Part shown: positions 21,547 through 32,403 of the stretch, in pieces
Layout: each line of letters begins with the position of its first letter
Numbering within the stretch: the first letter of the stretch is position 1
Origin: Mugil cephalus
Lineage: Eukaryota > Chordata > Actinopteri > Mugiliformes > Mugilidae
Direction: 5' to 3'
Length of the DNA: 64,000 bases
Assembly (NCBI RefSeq): GCF_022458985.1
Contig: NC_061788.1
Location: forward strand, 778,499-842,498
Notes under the pieces: generated by a model
Told to the model about the DNA's origin: nothing
Databases searched by the model: none
What the model saw: the letters and a program-made list of their open reading frames with translations, nothing else
Position numbers and translations under genes: made by a program

Positions 21547-23152
21547 GTTCAGCATCTCATCAAAATATCAAGACATCATCTCCAGAAGTATTCTGATTCG
21601 TTCAGGATCTCCTTCTGTCTACCAGCTGAAACCAAAAGAAGAGAAGATTGGAACTCTGACAAGAATAACTGTTGGTAAAAAAAATCTGAACAAGACCAAT
21701 AGAACCATCTTACTGGTTGGAGAATCAGGAGCAGGAAAATCTACTCTGATCAACTCAATGGTCAACTACACCATGGGAGTGAAGTTTAAGGATGAAATCT
21801 GGTTTCAGATCACAGAGGATGATAAAAGTCAGTCAGAAAGTCAGACATCAGATGTGATCGTGTACCAGATCTTTGGTTTTGAAGGTAAAATTCTGCCCTA
21901 CTCTCTGACCATCATCGATACTCCTGGATATGGAGACACCAGAGGAATTGAACTTGATCTCATCATCCGTCAGAGATTATTGGACTTGTTTAGTTCAGAG
22001 GATGGAGTTCATGAAGTTAATGCAGTGGGTCTGGTGGTGAAGGCCAGTGATAATCGACTCAGTGATCGACTGATGTATATCTTTAATTCAGTGGTGTCTC
22101 TGTTTGGAAAAAACCTGGAGAAAAACATTGTCGCTCTCATCACACACTCAGATGGAAGAAAACCTGTAAATGCTCTTCAAGCTCTTGAAGCTGCAAAAAT
22201 TAAATGTGCCAAAAATGAGAAGAATCAACCTATTTACTTCCTGTTTGACAACCAACAGAACAGACAGAGGAACAATGACACAGAAAGTAAAGCTGTCTTG
22301 AAACATTCATGGGACATTTCCAAAGATGGAATGTTTCACTTCACTTCCTTCTTGGAAAGATCTGCTCCTCAGAAAGTGGAAAAAACTGTGGATGTTCTGA
22401 ATGAACGTGTCAGACTGACAGCCTGCATCCAAAACCTGGAAGAGAGAATCAAACTGACTGAACTGAAACAGAATGAGATGAAACAGACTCAAGAAGCTCT
22501 GAAGAAACATCAAGAAGAGATGAAGAACAATGAAACGTTTACTGTAGAAGTTGATGAGGTCTACAAAGAAAAAGAAGCTATTGATGGTGGGATGTGGGGG
22601 TTGGTGTTTTATAAAGGAGCTGTCTGTTGTAAAGTGTGTGAGGAGAACTGTCACTATCCTGGATGCACACTCGCCTGGTATCCTGAACACTGTGAGGTCA
22701 TTAAAGGAGGTCACTGTACTGTTTGTACCAACAAGTGTCCTGTAACAGATCATGTGAAAGAAAAGTGGAAATACGTGACCAAGACGAGAAAAGTTCAGAA
22801 AACTGAAGAAGAAATGAAACAGAAGTTTGAGAAGAATAAATCAGAAAGTGAGAAGAAGTTGAGTCTTTTGGAAAATCTTGAGAAAGAAATGAACCAACTG
22901 AGAACAGAGAAGTCCCAGCTCCTGGATGAGGCCTACCAACATGTTGTCAAGCTGGAGCAGATCGCCCTGAATGTTGATTCAGTGTCCACTCATGTCCACT
23001 TGGACTTCCTGATTGAGAAGATGAAGGAGAGAGGAGACAGAGAGAAGGTCCAGAAACTGGAGGAGATGAAAAACAGAGTGGATGAAGGAACCACAGCTGG
23101 TGTACAGTATGTGTGGGGTAAACTCATGGGAATTGGGAAAAATGTAAAATAA
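21547..23152 (+). CDS. AIG1/septin-like P-loop GTPase, gene 1 (main exon)
   Basis: Joined to bases 9836-9837 it gives 535 residues, with ATG formed at the junction. The G domain has the P-loop GESGAGKS (59-66), a SQTSDVIVYQI segment, G3 DTPGYGD (125-131) and a probable base-contact segment ALITHSDGRK (197-206). A coiled coil follows (about 283-333). Next is a Cys/His cluster at 361-403 with pattern CCxxCx3CHx3C...HCx6-HCxxCx3C-x4-H, likely zinc-binding, then a second coiled coil (416-511). No signal peptide or membrane segment. GTP binding is well supported; self-assembly like other AIG1/septin-type GTPases is inference. The family is known in fish but uncharacterised to my knowledge. An internal Met72 would start after the P-loop, so the spliced start is preferred. 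Confidence 0.85.
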
Positions 23153-24055
23153 TGATTGATGTAAATCAGCAACATAAGCATTGGACAGTTCTTAACCCAG
23201 TTTTAGTAGTTCCTGCTTCAGTCTCCTTAGATGTTTCCTATGCTTGATGCAGCCAATGATTTGAACCTTCCCAACAGACTAACATCTTCACCACCACCAC
23301 GGGGTGTGTCTTTTCACATGGGTGTTGAAGAAATGTGAAACTAGTTTTTACATCAGTTGGTCTTAAACAACTTGTTGAACACCAGCTGAAAGCTAATCAC
23401 CATGAACTAATTATCCACCAGGAGGCTCTGAACTATTAGCTCAGTCAGATCCAGACTTTACTGGCTGGGCAGGGAATTAGTGGTGTTATCAGTTGTCAGT
23501 AAAATGTAGTTCATGTATCAGCAGTAAAAGTATTCCATGAGGAAAATGTTGTATCAGTGTGATATGATTGTGTCTCCTATTCCTGGCTTGTTGTTGTCAT
23601 TCTAATCAGTTTGTACAGAGGATGTTACTCACACTGAACTCAGACACAGTGGAGAAATCTTCTGCTGAGCTGGAGCTCCATCCAACTTTCACACTTGAGT
23701 GTTTTTGAAGAGAACAGTCCTGAAATCTAATGTTCTTTGATTTGATTCATACCTTGGATTCTTCATGTGTTCATGCTGGAATGACTAGTTGGAATATTTC
23801 ACATGACTCAGTGGAAACATTTGGATCAAAGGCATTTTAATTAAGCTGATTTGACATAAAAGAAATAGTCCCTGAGATTCCTGACAGGAGCTCTGTTAAT
23901 CTGCTGTGGGTCCTATTGGCTCAACTGACCAATCGTGGTCGATTGGATGGGACACCAATATGTAAGCATGGACTACCTGGCACTCATGGGGACAGCATTA
24001 GGGTGTACTGATGTTCGTCCGGTTGCCTATGCTCCTTTAATTTATCTAGCAGATT
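23153..24055. other. GTPase gene 1 3' region
   Basis: No gene recognised; probably 3' UTR and flanking sequence. No convincing polyadenylation signal close to the stop. Confidence 0.4.
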
Positions 24056-24275
24056 TACAGATTTTGTTCCACAAACCGAAGGGTTGATGGTTCGATCTCT
24101 GGAATGTGCCATGTGCTGAGTGTGTCCTTGAACAAGACACTGAACCCCAGTTGCTCCCAGTGCAACTGGCACTGGTGTGTGAATGTGTGTGTGCTTGTGT
24201 GAAAAGGTGGATGTGTCTCTGACTGTAAAAGCACTTTGAGTAGGTAGAAAAGTGCTATATAAAAGGAAGACCATT
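24056..24275 (+). repeat. tRNA-type SINE remnant
   Basis: 'ggttgatggttcgatctc' (24083-24100) fits an RNA polymerase III B box. It is followed by 'tgtccttgaacaagacactgaacccc' and a tail 'agaaaagtgctatataaaag', the arrangement of fish tRNA-derived SINEs that share a 3' tail with L2 LINEs. The A box is not clear. Confidence 0.65.
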
Positions 24276-24689
24276 TTCTCTCATTTTGATTTTCTCAGTT
24301 TTTTTTTCTTCTTATTGGTTGTATACAAAGAGCTCAGAAAGTTGCTGTATCGTATAGATTTATTTCTTTTTGTCACCTTAGATAGTTGAGCTACATTGAA
24401 CTCCTTACGTTTTACATTTCCAGACTAGAATTTCAGACTAATAAGTAGTGTTTTAGTTTAAAAACTGTGTTACTAATTTACTGTAACTGTGTTACTTACT
24501 ACTAAACAATCTTTGTCTGTCCTCACTATGAAATACGGACACATGGTATAGACCATGTGTCAAAGGGAGGGATGCTACTAGAGATACAGATAACTACTAG
24601 TTCACTTACGGGTTCTGTAATTTTATTCAAAATGAAAAGTGAGAGCTGTTAACCCATTAGTTTCAAGAGCAGTAAATAAACATTTACCC

Positions 24690-24850
24690 TTTTTGCAATG
24701 ACTCCTGACTTCTTGATTTGTTTGTGTTTAGATCTGAATTGTGTTGTGTGTTTGGACCACAGGAGTGTTTAATAGAATCACAGACATGGCAGAGAAGTTA
24801 GAAAGAACTTTTAGAGATTCAATAATCCAGAGAATAATTCCTATATATTG
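24690..24850 (+). repeat. Duplicated flank shared with 56180-56365
   Basis: 'tttagatctgaattgtgtt', 'cagagaagttaga' and 'taatccagagaata' recur in order downstream of GTPase gene 3. This suggests the duplication unit included 3' flanking sequence. Confidence 0.65.
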
Positions 24851-25148
24851 TTTCTTTATCACTCTAGAAATATAAATACTTTTATTAAGCGGATGATGAT
24901 CTGATCAGGATGTGACATGAGTTGGCTGGACGTCCTGATCTGGTCCCAGAGCTCCATGTTCTTTAGAGGTCAGAGGTCACATTCAGTCAGCTCAATGTCC
25001 TCCTGTCTGTTCTCCCTCTGCCTCCTGCTGGCCTGAAGAGACATGACAGCATTTACCATGATTTACTGTGTCATGCTTCTCTTGAGTCAACTCAGGCTGG
25101 TGTATACAGTATCTTACAGTAGAAATAAAGGGCAATGACCACCAATGG

Positions 25149-25177
25149 CAAAAAAAAAAAAAAAAAAAAAAAAAAAT
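25149..25177. repeat. Poly(A) tract
   Basis: Homopolymer A of about 28 bases, possibly the tail of a retrocopied sequence. Confidence 0.85.
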
Positions 25178-25349
25178 CACAACAAAACAACAAACTGATT
25201 GCAACCAAATTTGAACCAAAACAACTTTGAATCTCTAATAGAAATAATGTTCACAACTGTTTCCTGTTCACATTTTTCTAGCAGTGTCAACTTCACATCC
25301 TTCTTCAGTTCACATATTTATCATCTTTCCGAATGTCGTGAGTGGGAGT

Positions 25350-25525
25350 CAGACATGGCCAAACCGAGACACTCTGTTCACAGCCTCTCCAAGAAAGGAC
25401 TACTGCAGCTGTATTCCCCCTCATTAAAGTGGTCAAACTGTTTGCTCTGGGGAAGGTGGTCTAATGGAAATGTACCAATAACTTATACATTCCCATGTAT
25501 CCTTTGTATTCTCTTTTAGATAAAT
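25350..25525 (+). repeat. Dispersed repeat, also at 29275-29430
   Basis: The segment around 'gcagctgtattcc.cctcat' and 'ggaaggtggtctaat' recurs at 29275-29430 with moderate divergence. Class unknown. Confidence 0.7.
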
Positions 25526-26214
25526 TTTAGATAAACTGAGGAGGTTTTAAGACGAAGGATTTAAGACTTTTCTCATTGACGTCTGGCTACAACTAGAAGC
25601 TATTAAATATACACTTGTAACCAAAATTACACTACTGATCCTCTTCATATTTACACACTCTATCTTTTTAGTTTATTTCTGTGGTTAATTTAAATAAATC
25701 ACATTTGGTTGACTTTATCACTGTATGTGATCTCCCTGTTTGTTACCACCCTGACCAAGGCTGTAACACAAACATTTATATGACTTGTGTTTGGTGAAAA
25801 TTTGACAGAATTCTTTGAACGTTTTGGCGAAAGTCGCAGTCACTATTGTTGAAAGTGATGCAAAAAAATGGCAAAATAGAGACACACTCCCAATTATTGT
25901 TTGGGAGGAGTTTGAGCAACGAGCGTTTAAGACTGACGAGGTAAAAGTAGAAATGACTCACACCAGCATAGGCTACGTACGTTGGGCAAAGCATCTAGAC
26001 ACTTTTCTACGCACGGAAATATCTCAGAGTTAAGTTACATATAATAGGTAATGTGTGTGTCATGTAAAGTGACCTAAAAGTGTGTAAAAAGAAATATAAC
26101 AGTTACTTGTAACCAGGGGTGGGCTGGGGTTGTGATTCAGCCCAGGAGCTTGGTTTGGAGAAGCCTTTTATCCGATCGCATGAAGGACACAAGTAGAACC
26201 ATAATTTAATTTAA
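25526..26214. other. Intergenic, no gene recognised
   Basis: A 72-codon frame at 25815-26033 has no motif I can name and no splice context. Nothing else seen. Confidence 0.3.
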
Positions 26215-26400
26215 ACAGCCTCTTTTTCTTCTCCTCCTCCTCTTTTCCTCCTCTTTCCCTTCCTCCTCTTCTTCTTCTTCCTCCTCCTTCTCCTCCACTT
26301 CTTCTTCCTCCATTTCTTCCTCTTGCTCCTATTACTCTTCTTCCTCCTGCTCCTCCTCCTGCCTCTCCTTCTTTTCCTCCTGTCCTTATTATCTAAACAG
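26215..26400. repeat. CTC/CTT low-complexity tract
   Basis: Polypyrimidine CTCCTCCTTCTT sequence on the plus strand; open frames across it are artefacts of composition. Confidence 0.9.
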
Positions 26401-26585
26401 TGTGAGGACATTTTTCTGACCTGTTTAGATGTTCACCTTCTGCTCTAATTTTCTCTGGTTAATTTATCAACACTGATTTGTTTATACACAAAACTATTTC
26501 TATTAATCTTGTTCTCTGTTAACATGTTGTTCATCTGAACTCTCAGCTCTTTCATGTTTTTATTATCTTCCCAACCCTCCCAACA

Positions 26586-27640
26586 AAAGGAAACTGTCCT
26601 AACTTACTTCATCAGCAACTGTTTGAGCGATACACTGCTCTCTGTAACTCTGTCTATGACTGCATCATTGTCTAAAATCATCAGGGTCTCTTTCTCTGTT
26701 GACATTAGCATAAATGCCTCAAGATGCTCCTGTGTCAGTGTGCTCCTCAGTCTGTTCTTCACAAACTAGTAGATGTTCTCTCACAGGCCACTTGACTGAA
26801 AGACGGTGTCAGCAGGAACTTCTAGCCTAGGCATCAGTCAGTACGTTGTATTTGGAGAGTATGTGATAAACACAATTTGCAGTTATATGAGGTACAGCTG
26901 GTGTTTTTCAGCTCCATGTTTTCCTCATTTTCTGTCTCTTCTGCAGTCCAGACAGTGTATGACTCCAAATGGAGCAACTTAAGTCTCTCCCAGTGGCTGG
27001 CAAGACTACAGAGCTCAGCCTTCAGCCGTCCAGGTGTGGCTCTGTTATCAAACCTAAGGAGGCACTTACTGAGCTGTTGGAGTGACTCAGATGGAAGCCC
27101 CCTTTCTCTTAGCGTACCAAAGTTTCTTGGGTCAAGGCATAAATCATTATAAAGGGCTCCATTTGCTGAAAAGCGAGTCTGAATGCTCAGTGACTGTGTC
27201 CAAAATAATATTGTACACTTTGACCCTGTACTGATCCTCTGCACTCAACTCATGCCGTTCCTCTGCTGCCTCACCTGGCATGGTCTTTCTGTTTCTGATC
27301 TTTATTTTAGGTAGATCCACCTGAACCATGTCTTTGGATCTGCTCTCCTCCAGCGTTTCCCCACTCAGCAAATACATTTGCTGCTTTTGTCACACCATCT
27401 ATGTCCCTGGTGCTTGTTTTTAGGCTATCTATGGCCCTAATACAAGCTGATGAGCAGTGATTAGGTCCATGTTGCTAGTCTGAAGGTATCTGGAGAGTGG
27501 TGAGGTGATCTCAAAGATCCTCAAGAATATCTGGGCTGTAAGCACAGTCTCATGCTTCAGGAGCGACTCAATGTAGCCCTTAGCTCTTGCTCTGACATGT
27601 GCTTTCATTGACATATATTCCACCTCCTTATTAAAAAAAA
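26586..27640 (-). mobile_element. Decayed hAT transposon, ZMYM1-like transposase C-terminal half
   Basis: Minus-strand frames broken by stops. Reading 27623 to 26586: a YIESLLKHETVLTAQ.FLRIFE.T.PLS.YLQT block, then VKVYN.ILDTVTEHS, then LSKCLLRFDN.AT...LKAELCSLA..WERLK, and finally a hAT dimerisation tail with LTQEHLEAFMLMSTEKETLMILD ending in a stop near 26586. This order matches the C-terminal half of the ZMYM1-like hAT proteins abundant in fish. The zinc-finger N-terminus and terminal repeats were not found. Confidence 0.75.
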
Positions 27641-29095
27641 ATGTTGGAATTAGAGGTAAAATTCATAGCACCCTTCCATCTGTCAAAGATGTAAGTACAG
27701 TGGCATTAGAAACCTCTGTAGTACCTAGTCAATATTTGGATTCTTTCTCTCTAATTGATCTTCCTGAGCTCACTTCAGTTATTACAGCGTCTAAACCATC
27801 AACTTGTCTTCTAGACCCCATCCCAACTAAGTTGCTCAAGGAGGTTTTTCAATTAAGGAATTAATTAATACCTCCATATTAAATCAGATAAACTTATCTT
27901 TATTAACAGGTTTGAATCATATCTGTCAGACAGATTCCAGTTTGTCCATGTAAACAACAATTCTTCTATATATACCAAAGTAAGCTATGGGGTTCCTCAG
28001 GGTTCTGTGCTAGGACCAATATTATTCACATTATACATGCTTCCCTTAGGCAGTATTATTAGAAAGCACAGCATAAACTTCCATTGCTAAGCAGATGATA
28101 CCCAGCAATATTTATCCACGAAACCAGATGAAACTAATCCGTTGGTTAAACTCCAAGCGCCTTAAAGACAAAAGGCCTGGATGACCTGTAACTTTCTCCT
28201 TTTAAACTCAGGCAAAACAGAAGTTATTGTATTTGGCTCTAAACATGTCAGAGATTCATTATCTAATCACCTACTTTTGTTGGATGGCGTTACCTTGGCC
28301 TCCAGTACTACTGTGAAAAACCTTGGTGTTATATTTGACCAGGATATGTCCTTTAATTCTCACATAAAGCAGGTGACCAGGACTGCTTTCTTCCACCTTC
28401 GTAATATCATCAACATTAGGAACATCCTTTCTCAGAGTGATGCGGAAAAACTAGTTGATGCATTTGTGTCTTCCAGGCTGGATTATTGTAACTCATTACT
28501 GTCTGGCTCTAAAATACTCTTTAAAAAGCCTCCAATTGATTCAAAACGCTGCAGAGTTTTATTGTCAGGGTCTCTGGTCTGGAGTGCTGAATATCTGACC
28601 TGTGGAGTTCTAAGCTACATCTGCTGCCGTGGCCTCATCAACCAGCCCAGTCTTCATGGTCTGGAGTCTGTGTATCAGACCTGTGGAGCTCCATAAACTA
28701 CATCTGTCCCAGTCTTCATGTCCTCCTCCAGGTGTCCACTCCTACCTAGATGAACTATTCACCAACCTGACCATGATTCCTGTTATACTCACAAACTGTC
28801 ACAGATCATCAGCTATGTGTTATATTACTAGATCCTACATGTTTCCTTCAGCTTGATGTTTGTATCTATGACAGAAGTTTGTTTATCTTGTTTCTCCTGT
28901 TCTTCTTCTCTCTCTATCTTCTCTGGTTCTACCCGGCTGGTCTTCAGCAGATGGTTCCTCCATATGAGCTGGTTCTGCTCCAGGTTTCTTCCTGTTAAAG
29001 GGAGTTTTTCCCTCAGGCTGGTTTTTGTGAAGTGTCTTGAGACAATTTGTATTGTTAATGGCGCTATGTAAATAAAACTGAATTTAATTGACAGC
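27641..29095 (+). mobile_element. LINE fragment (Rex1/L2-like) with 3' UTR
   Basis: Plus strand: linker remnants with LDPIPTKLLKE (27810-27845), [14 protein letters not shown] (27910), [22 protein letters not shown] (27985) and a damaged ADDTQ.Y box (28090). A clean stretch 28181-28510 has FLLLNSGKTEVI, KNLGVIFDQDMSFNSHIK and SSRLDYCNSLLSG. The 3' UTR has 'gggagtttttccctcaggctgg' and ends 'gctatgtaaataaaactgaattt' at about 29090. Internal deletion before 27880 and stops make it dead. Confidence 0.88.
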
Positions 29096-29274
29096 TGGCT
29101 GGGTGTAGTTGTTTGCTTTATTGGAGGAGATGAAGGTGAGTTGAAAGAAGCCTCCTGAATACTGATGCTGGATGAACACCTGAGACCTCTGCTGGTCGGC
29201 CTCAGAGACCACGTCCATGGACACAGAGAGGACTGGCTAAACCAGCAGGTCTGGAGGAGATGGAAAGGTGAGAT

Positions 29275-29430
29275 CATATTCACTCTGTTCATAGTCTCTT
29301 CAAGGAAGGACTGTTGCAGCTGTATTCCACCTCATTAAAGTGGTCAAACTATATGCTCTAGGGAAGGTGGTCTAATATAAATGTACCAAAATCTTATATA
29401 TTCTCATACGTCTTTTGTATTTTCTTTTAC
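29275..29430 (+). repeat. Dispersed repeat, partner of 25350-25525
   Basis: Same 'ctgttgcagctgtattcc.cctcattaaagtggtcaaact' order as the 25.4-kb copy; about 85 percent similar by eye. Confidence 0.7.
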
Positions 29431-30122
29431 ATAAGTGTAGATGTGTGGGAGCCTAGAGAGAAGGGTATGCTTTGGATGTGGGATTTCTTCCATGCACGTG
29501 CCATAAATGTCAAGATAGACAAGATATGTGGACCTGATTAACATCTAGTGACCATCTGTTGTAGAGAACAACTCTATATATGGCACATATGGTGAATCTT
29601 GGTCTTCCTCTGTTTAGAGGAACATACAAGTGTTGTTAATTCTCTGTGAACTTCAGAGATACGGACGCCTCTGGGTCTCACACCATCTCTTATTTTCTTC
29701 CTGCACCAAAACTTTTAAAAAAAAAATACTAAATGCATCCTGTCTCTGTAATTCTCACTGGAATCTATCTCTTTATTGAAGGAAGCTGAAAACTTAAGTT
29801 TCCAAAACAGTGGACAAGAATTTGACCAAGGTTTTTGTTAATGCTAACTCTAACCCTAACACTTTTACATTTACAATTTTCCTGTTTGTTCATTCTCATC
29901 CTCTCAACCCCAGTCTTAACCTCTGAAGCTGCCCTTGTGCTGTAACTCTAACCGATGCTACTGGATTAAGGTCTTCAACCACAACATTCAAAACTTCTTA
30001 ATCCTGAGGTTTTTGTTGCAAATAAACTGATTTGAATTCATGTCAAGTCAGAGTTTGTGTCTTTGAACGACATTTCTTCCTCAACAACATAAACAGATGT
30101 CATCATGATGTCAGAGATGTGT
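29431..30122. other. Intergenic, no gene recognised
   Basis: AT-rich sequence; 29960-30050 ends in 'aaataaactgatttgaattc', compatible with a polyadenylation site or LINE tail. Nothing else. Confidence 0.3.
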
Positions 30123-30127
30123 TTACC

Positions 30128-30393
30128 TGAGCAGGTGAGATTCATAATGTAGGAAGAGTAACCTGGAGCGACACGGTCCCTCAGATGAGATCCAGACTGG
30201 ATACAGTCGTATCTGATCTGTATGAGGACTCACAGAAACAGCTGAGCCACAGTTCAGATGTCCACAGACCACAGATGGTTCCTTCAGGGTCTGGTGAGGG
30301 TAACTCACTGATCTCCATTCTTCCTGATGTTTCACCTCCAGTGTACCTGCACAGTGACTGCCTCCTCCCACCAGCCTGATGGCTTCTGGGTAA
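30128..30393 (-). pseudogene. SRCR-domain exon, frameshifted (copy 1)
   Basis: The minus strand starts after a 'tctttacccag'-type acceptor and ends at a GTAAAC donor (30127-30122). It reads as a scavenger-receptor cysteine-rich domain: IRLVGGGSHCAGTLEVKHQ..W, then VVCGHLNCGSAVSV. The rest (DCIQSGSHLRD, then MNLTCS) lies in another frame, so one indel separates the halves. One usual Cys after the DC..SGS segment is replaced by Arg. SRCR domains occur in tandem in scavenger receptors and DMBT1/CD163-like immune proteins. Either a pseudogene exon or one hit by an assembly indel. Confidence 0.7.
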
Positions 30394-30469
30394 AAGAATG
30401 AATCAGTTTGATCAGAACAGAAATAAACTAAATCAAAGCTGCAGCTCCTCTTCTACCTGAGCAGGCGAG

Positions 30470-30775
30470 TCTATAGCTTTTCCGGGAGAGCAGGTGTTTC
30501 TAGCGGAGTCTGACCTTCTACAGTCCAGGAATGAAACTCATTGCCTCCACATTAGAACCCTCTGGTCTGCTCTGGAGCCACGTACTCCCCATAGAGCGCC
30601 CCCTCGAGGACTGAAGGAGCCCCACAGCCCAGCTCCCTACAGACCACCTTTTCATCTGGCTGGTCAAAGTCAGCTTCACACACCGAGGACCACCCCTGGT
30701 TGGACTGGTCAAACCTCACCTCCAGTCTACCTGAACACAGACTGGTTCCATTCATCAGCCTGACAGAGTCTGGAA
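30470..30775 (-). pseudogene. SRCR-domain exon, frameshift and stop (copy 2)
   Basis: Minus strand: acceptor 'tctttccag', then DSVRLMNGTSLCSGRLEV, WSSVCEADFDQPDEKVVCRELGC and GAPSVLEGALYGE. A stop follows, and the C-terminal half (FLDCRRSDSARNTCSPGKA) is in another frame. Nearly all cysteines of the domain are present across the two frames. Same orientation and spacing as copies 1 and 3, so these are serial exons of one SRCR gene. Confidence 0.75.
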
Positions 30776-31559
30776 AGACAGCAGATCAGAGGGCAGACAG
30801 AAATAAAAGGACCAAATGAAACAACGGTTCTACCATGAGTTTGTCTTCTACAGTACAACTCAGACTGGAGATCATCATATTTACATTCACATTCATGTCA
30901 AAATGTTCAAACAAATTGAAAACTGTTTCCTTCCAATACAACAACACAAACCTCTATCATCTCTAACTAAACTGAGATGACTCTACACCCCCATAAAGTT
31001 GATAGCTCCAGTCGTACTGCGTTTCTGTCTGGATTATTCCTACATTAAACACCAACCATGCTCTGCAGTCTGTGTTCATGCCTATAATAATTAGATTATG
31101 TAAAAGCAGATTGCAAAGGCACTCTGTTGGTAAAAAAGTATTTTAAAAAGACTTTATTTAAACATGAAAGAAAATTGATTAGAATTGCAAGCTTTGTGTC
31201 TTTTAATTTGATTACGTATTTTTTCTTTTAAACTCTTAGTCCTTGTCAAATGGACCCTTTATTCATTGATCTAATCTCATCTGTTAAACTGGGGAGTGCT
31301 TCCCTCTAGTGGAGCTCTGACGTTACTGTAGTTGTTTCAAAGAATCATTAAGACTTTTATTACATTCAGTTTTTTTTTTTTTTTTTACTTTGTGTATAAT
31401 TCATGTTTGTGTTTCATTTTTGTTGATCAAGACATTGCCTCAGTTTCCTTGTGAGTTCTTGTTCTGCTGGTGTAGAGTTGAGTGTAGTTATGTTTCACAG
31501 ATTTCTTTTATTTTTAATGTGATGTTTTTTTTTTTTATTGTTAAGTTTTCACATTACTG

Positions 31560-31970
31560 GTGGAGACGTCTAACGTGATGCAGTCCCTCAGAGCAGATTC
31601 AGACTTTATACACTTAGGTCTGATCAACCACACAGATCTGTACGAGGCCTCATTTCTTCTTCCGACAGAAACCGCTCAGCCACAGTCCAGATGTCCACAG
31701 ACCACAGATGCTGTCTTCAGAGTCCAGTCGGATGTTTCTATCTGAGTCTGAGCTTCTACAGTCAAGGAGAGAAGACTCATTGTCTCCACACTAGAACCCT
31801 CTGGTGCACTCTGGGGCCTCCACATACCCAAGGAGTGCCCCCTGGAGGACTGAAAGAGCCCCTCACAGCCCAGCTCCCCATAGACCACCTCTGCATCCGG
31901 CTGGTCAAAGTCAGCTTCACACACAGACTGGTTCCATTCATCAGCCTGACAGAGTCTGGAGAGGCAGCAG
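31560..31970 (-). pseudogene. Chimeric SRCR exon of two partial domains (copy 3)
   Basis: Minus strand: acceptor 'cctctccag', the same DSVRLMNGTSLC start, a deletion, then VCEADFDQPDAEVVYGELGC (one Cys changed to Tyr). It then passes into the second half of another SRCR domain with SVVCGHLDCG followed by a stop and a tail near 31560. This looks like unequal exchange between two SRCR exons followed by decay. Confidence 0.7.
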
Positions 31971-32044
31971 GTCAGAGGGCAAGAACACAAACTCATTGTT
32001 TCCTTGAGGATTTGATCCATATGTGGAACCAATTGTTTAGTTAG

Positions 32045-32403
32045 ACGATAAAGACATGGATCATTATTTCCTCAATAACTCCTGGTGTCTTTATTTCCTT
32101 CATCATGAGAGAAGTTCATTCTTCTGAAGATGGAAGCTTCCAGGGTTCAGTTCAAATCTGAGCTTTGTCTAAAATAAACAACATCTTAACATGTGAGAGT
32201 CTTTCCATCTGGATCATGTCTCCAAGTCACCAACCATGTGGTCCTGGTTCTGGTCCAGTGGTAGGTAGAGATCCATCAGAGACAGCAGCTGATACAATAT
32301 TCTACTGACCACATGGTGGCGCTGCTGCTCAGTTATACACAGACTGAGATAATATGTGGAAAACACAGTTTAATTAATTAATTAGGTAAATGGATCAGCA
32401 TAG
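32045..32403. other. Spacer between SRCR exon and LTR
   Basis: No feature recognised apart from short AT repeats before 32390. Confidence 0.3.

Noticed and set aside
24083..24100. Possible tRNA gene
   Set aside because: Only a B box is present and the downstream sequence is SINE-like; no cloverleaf could be built.
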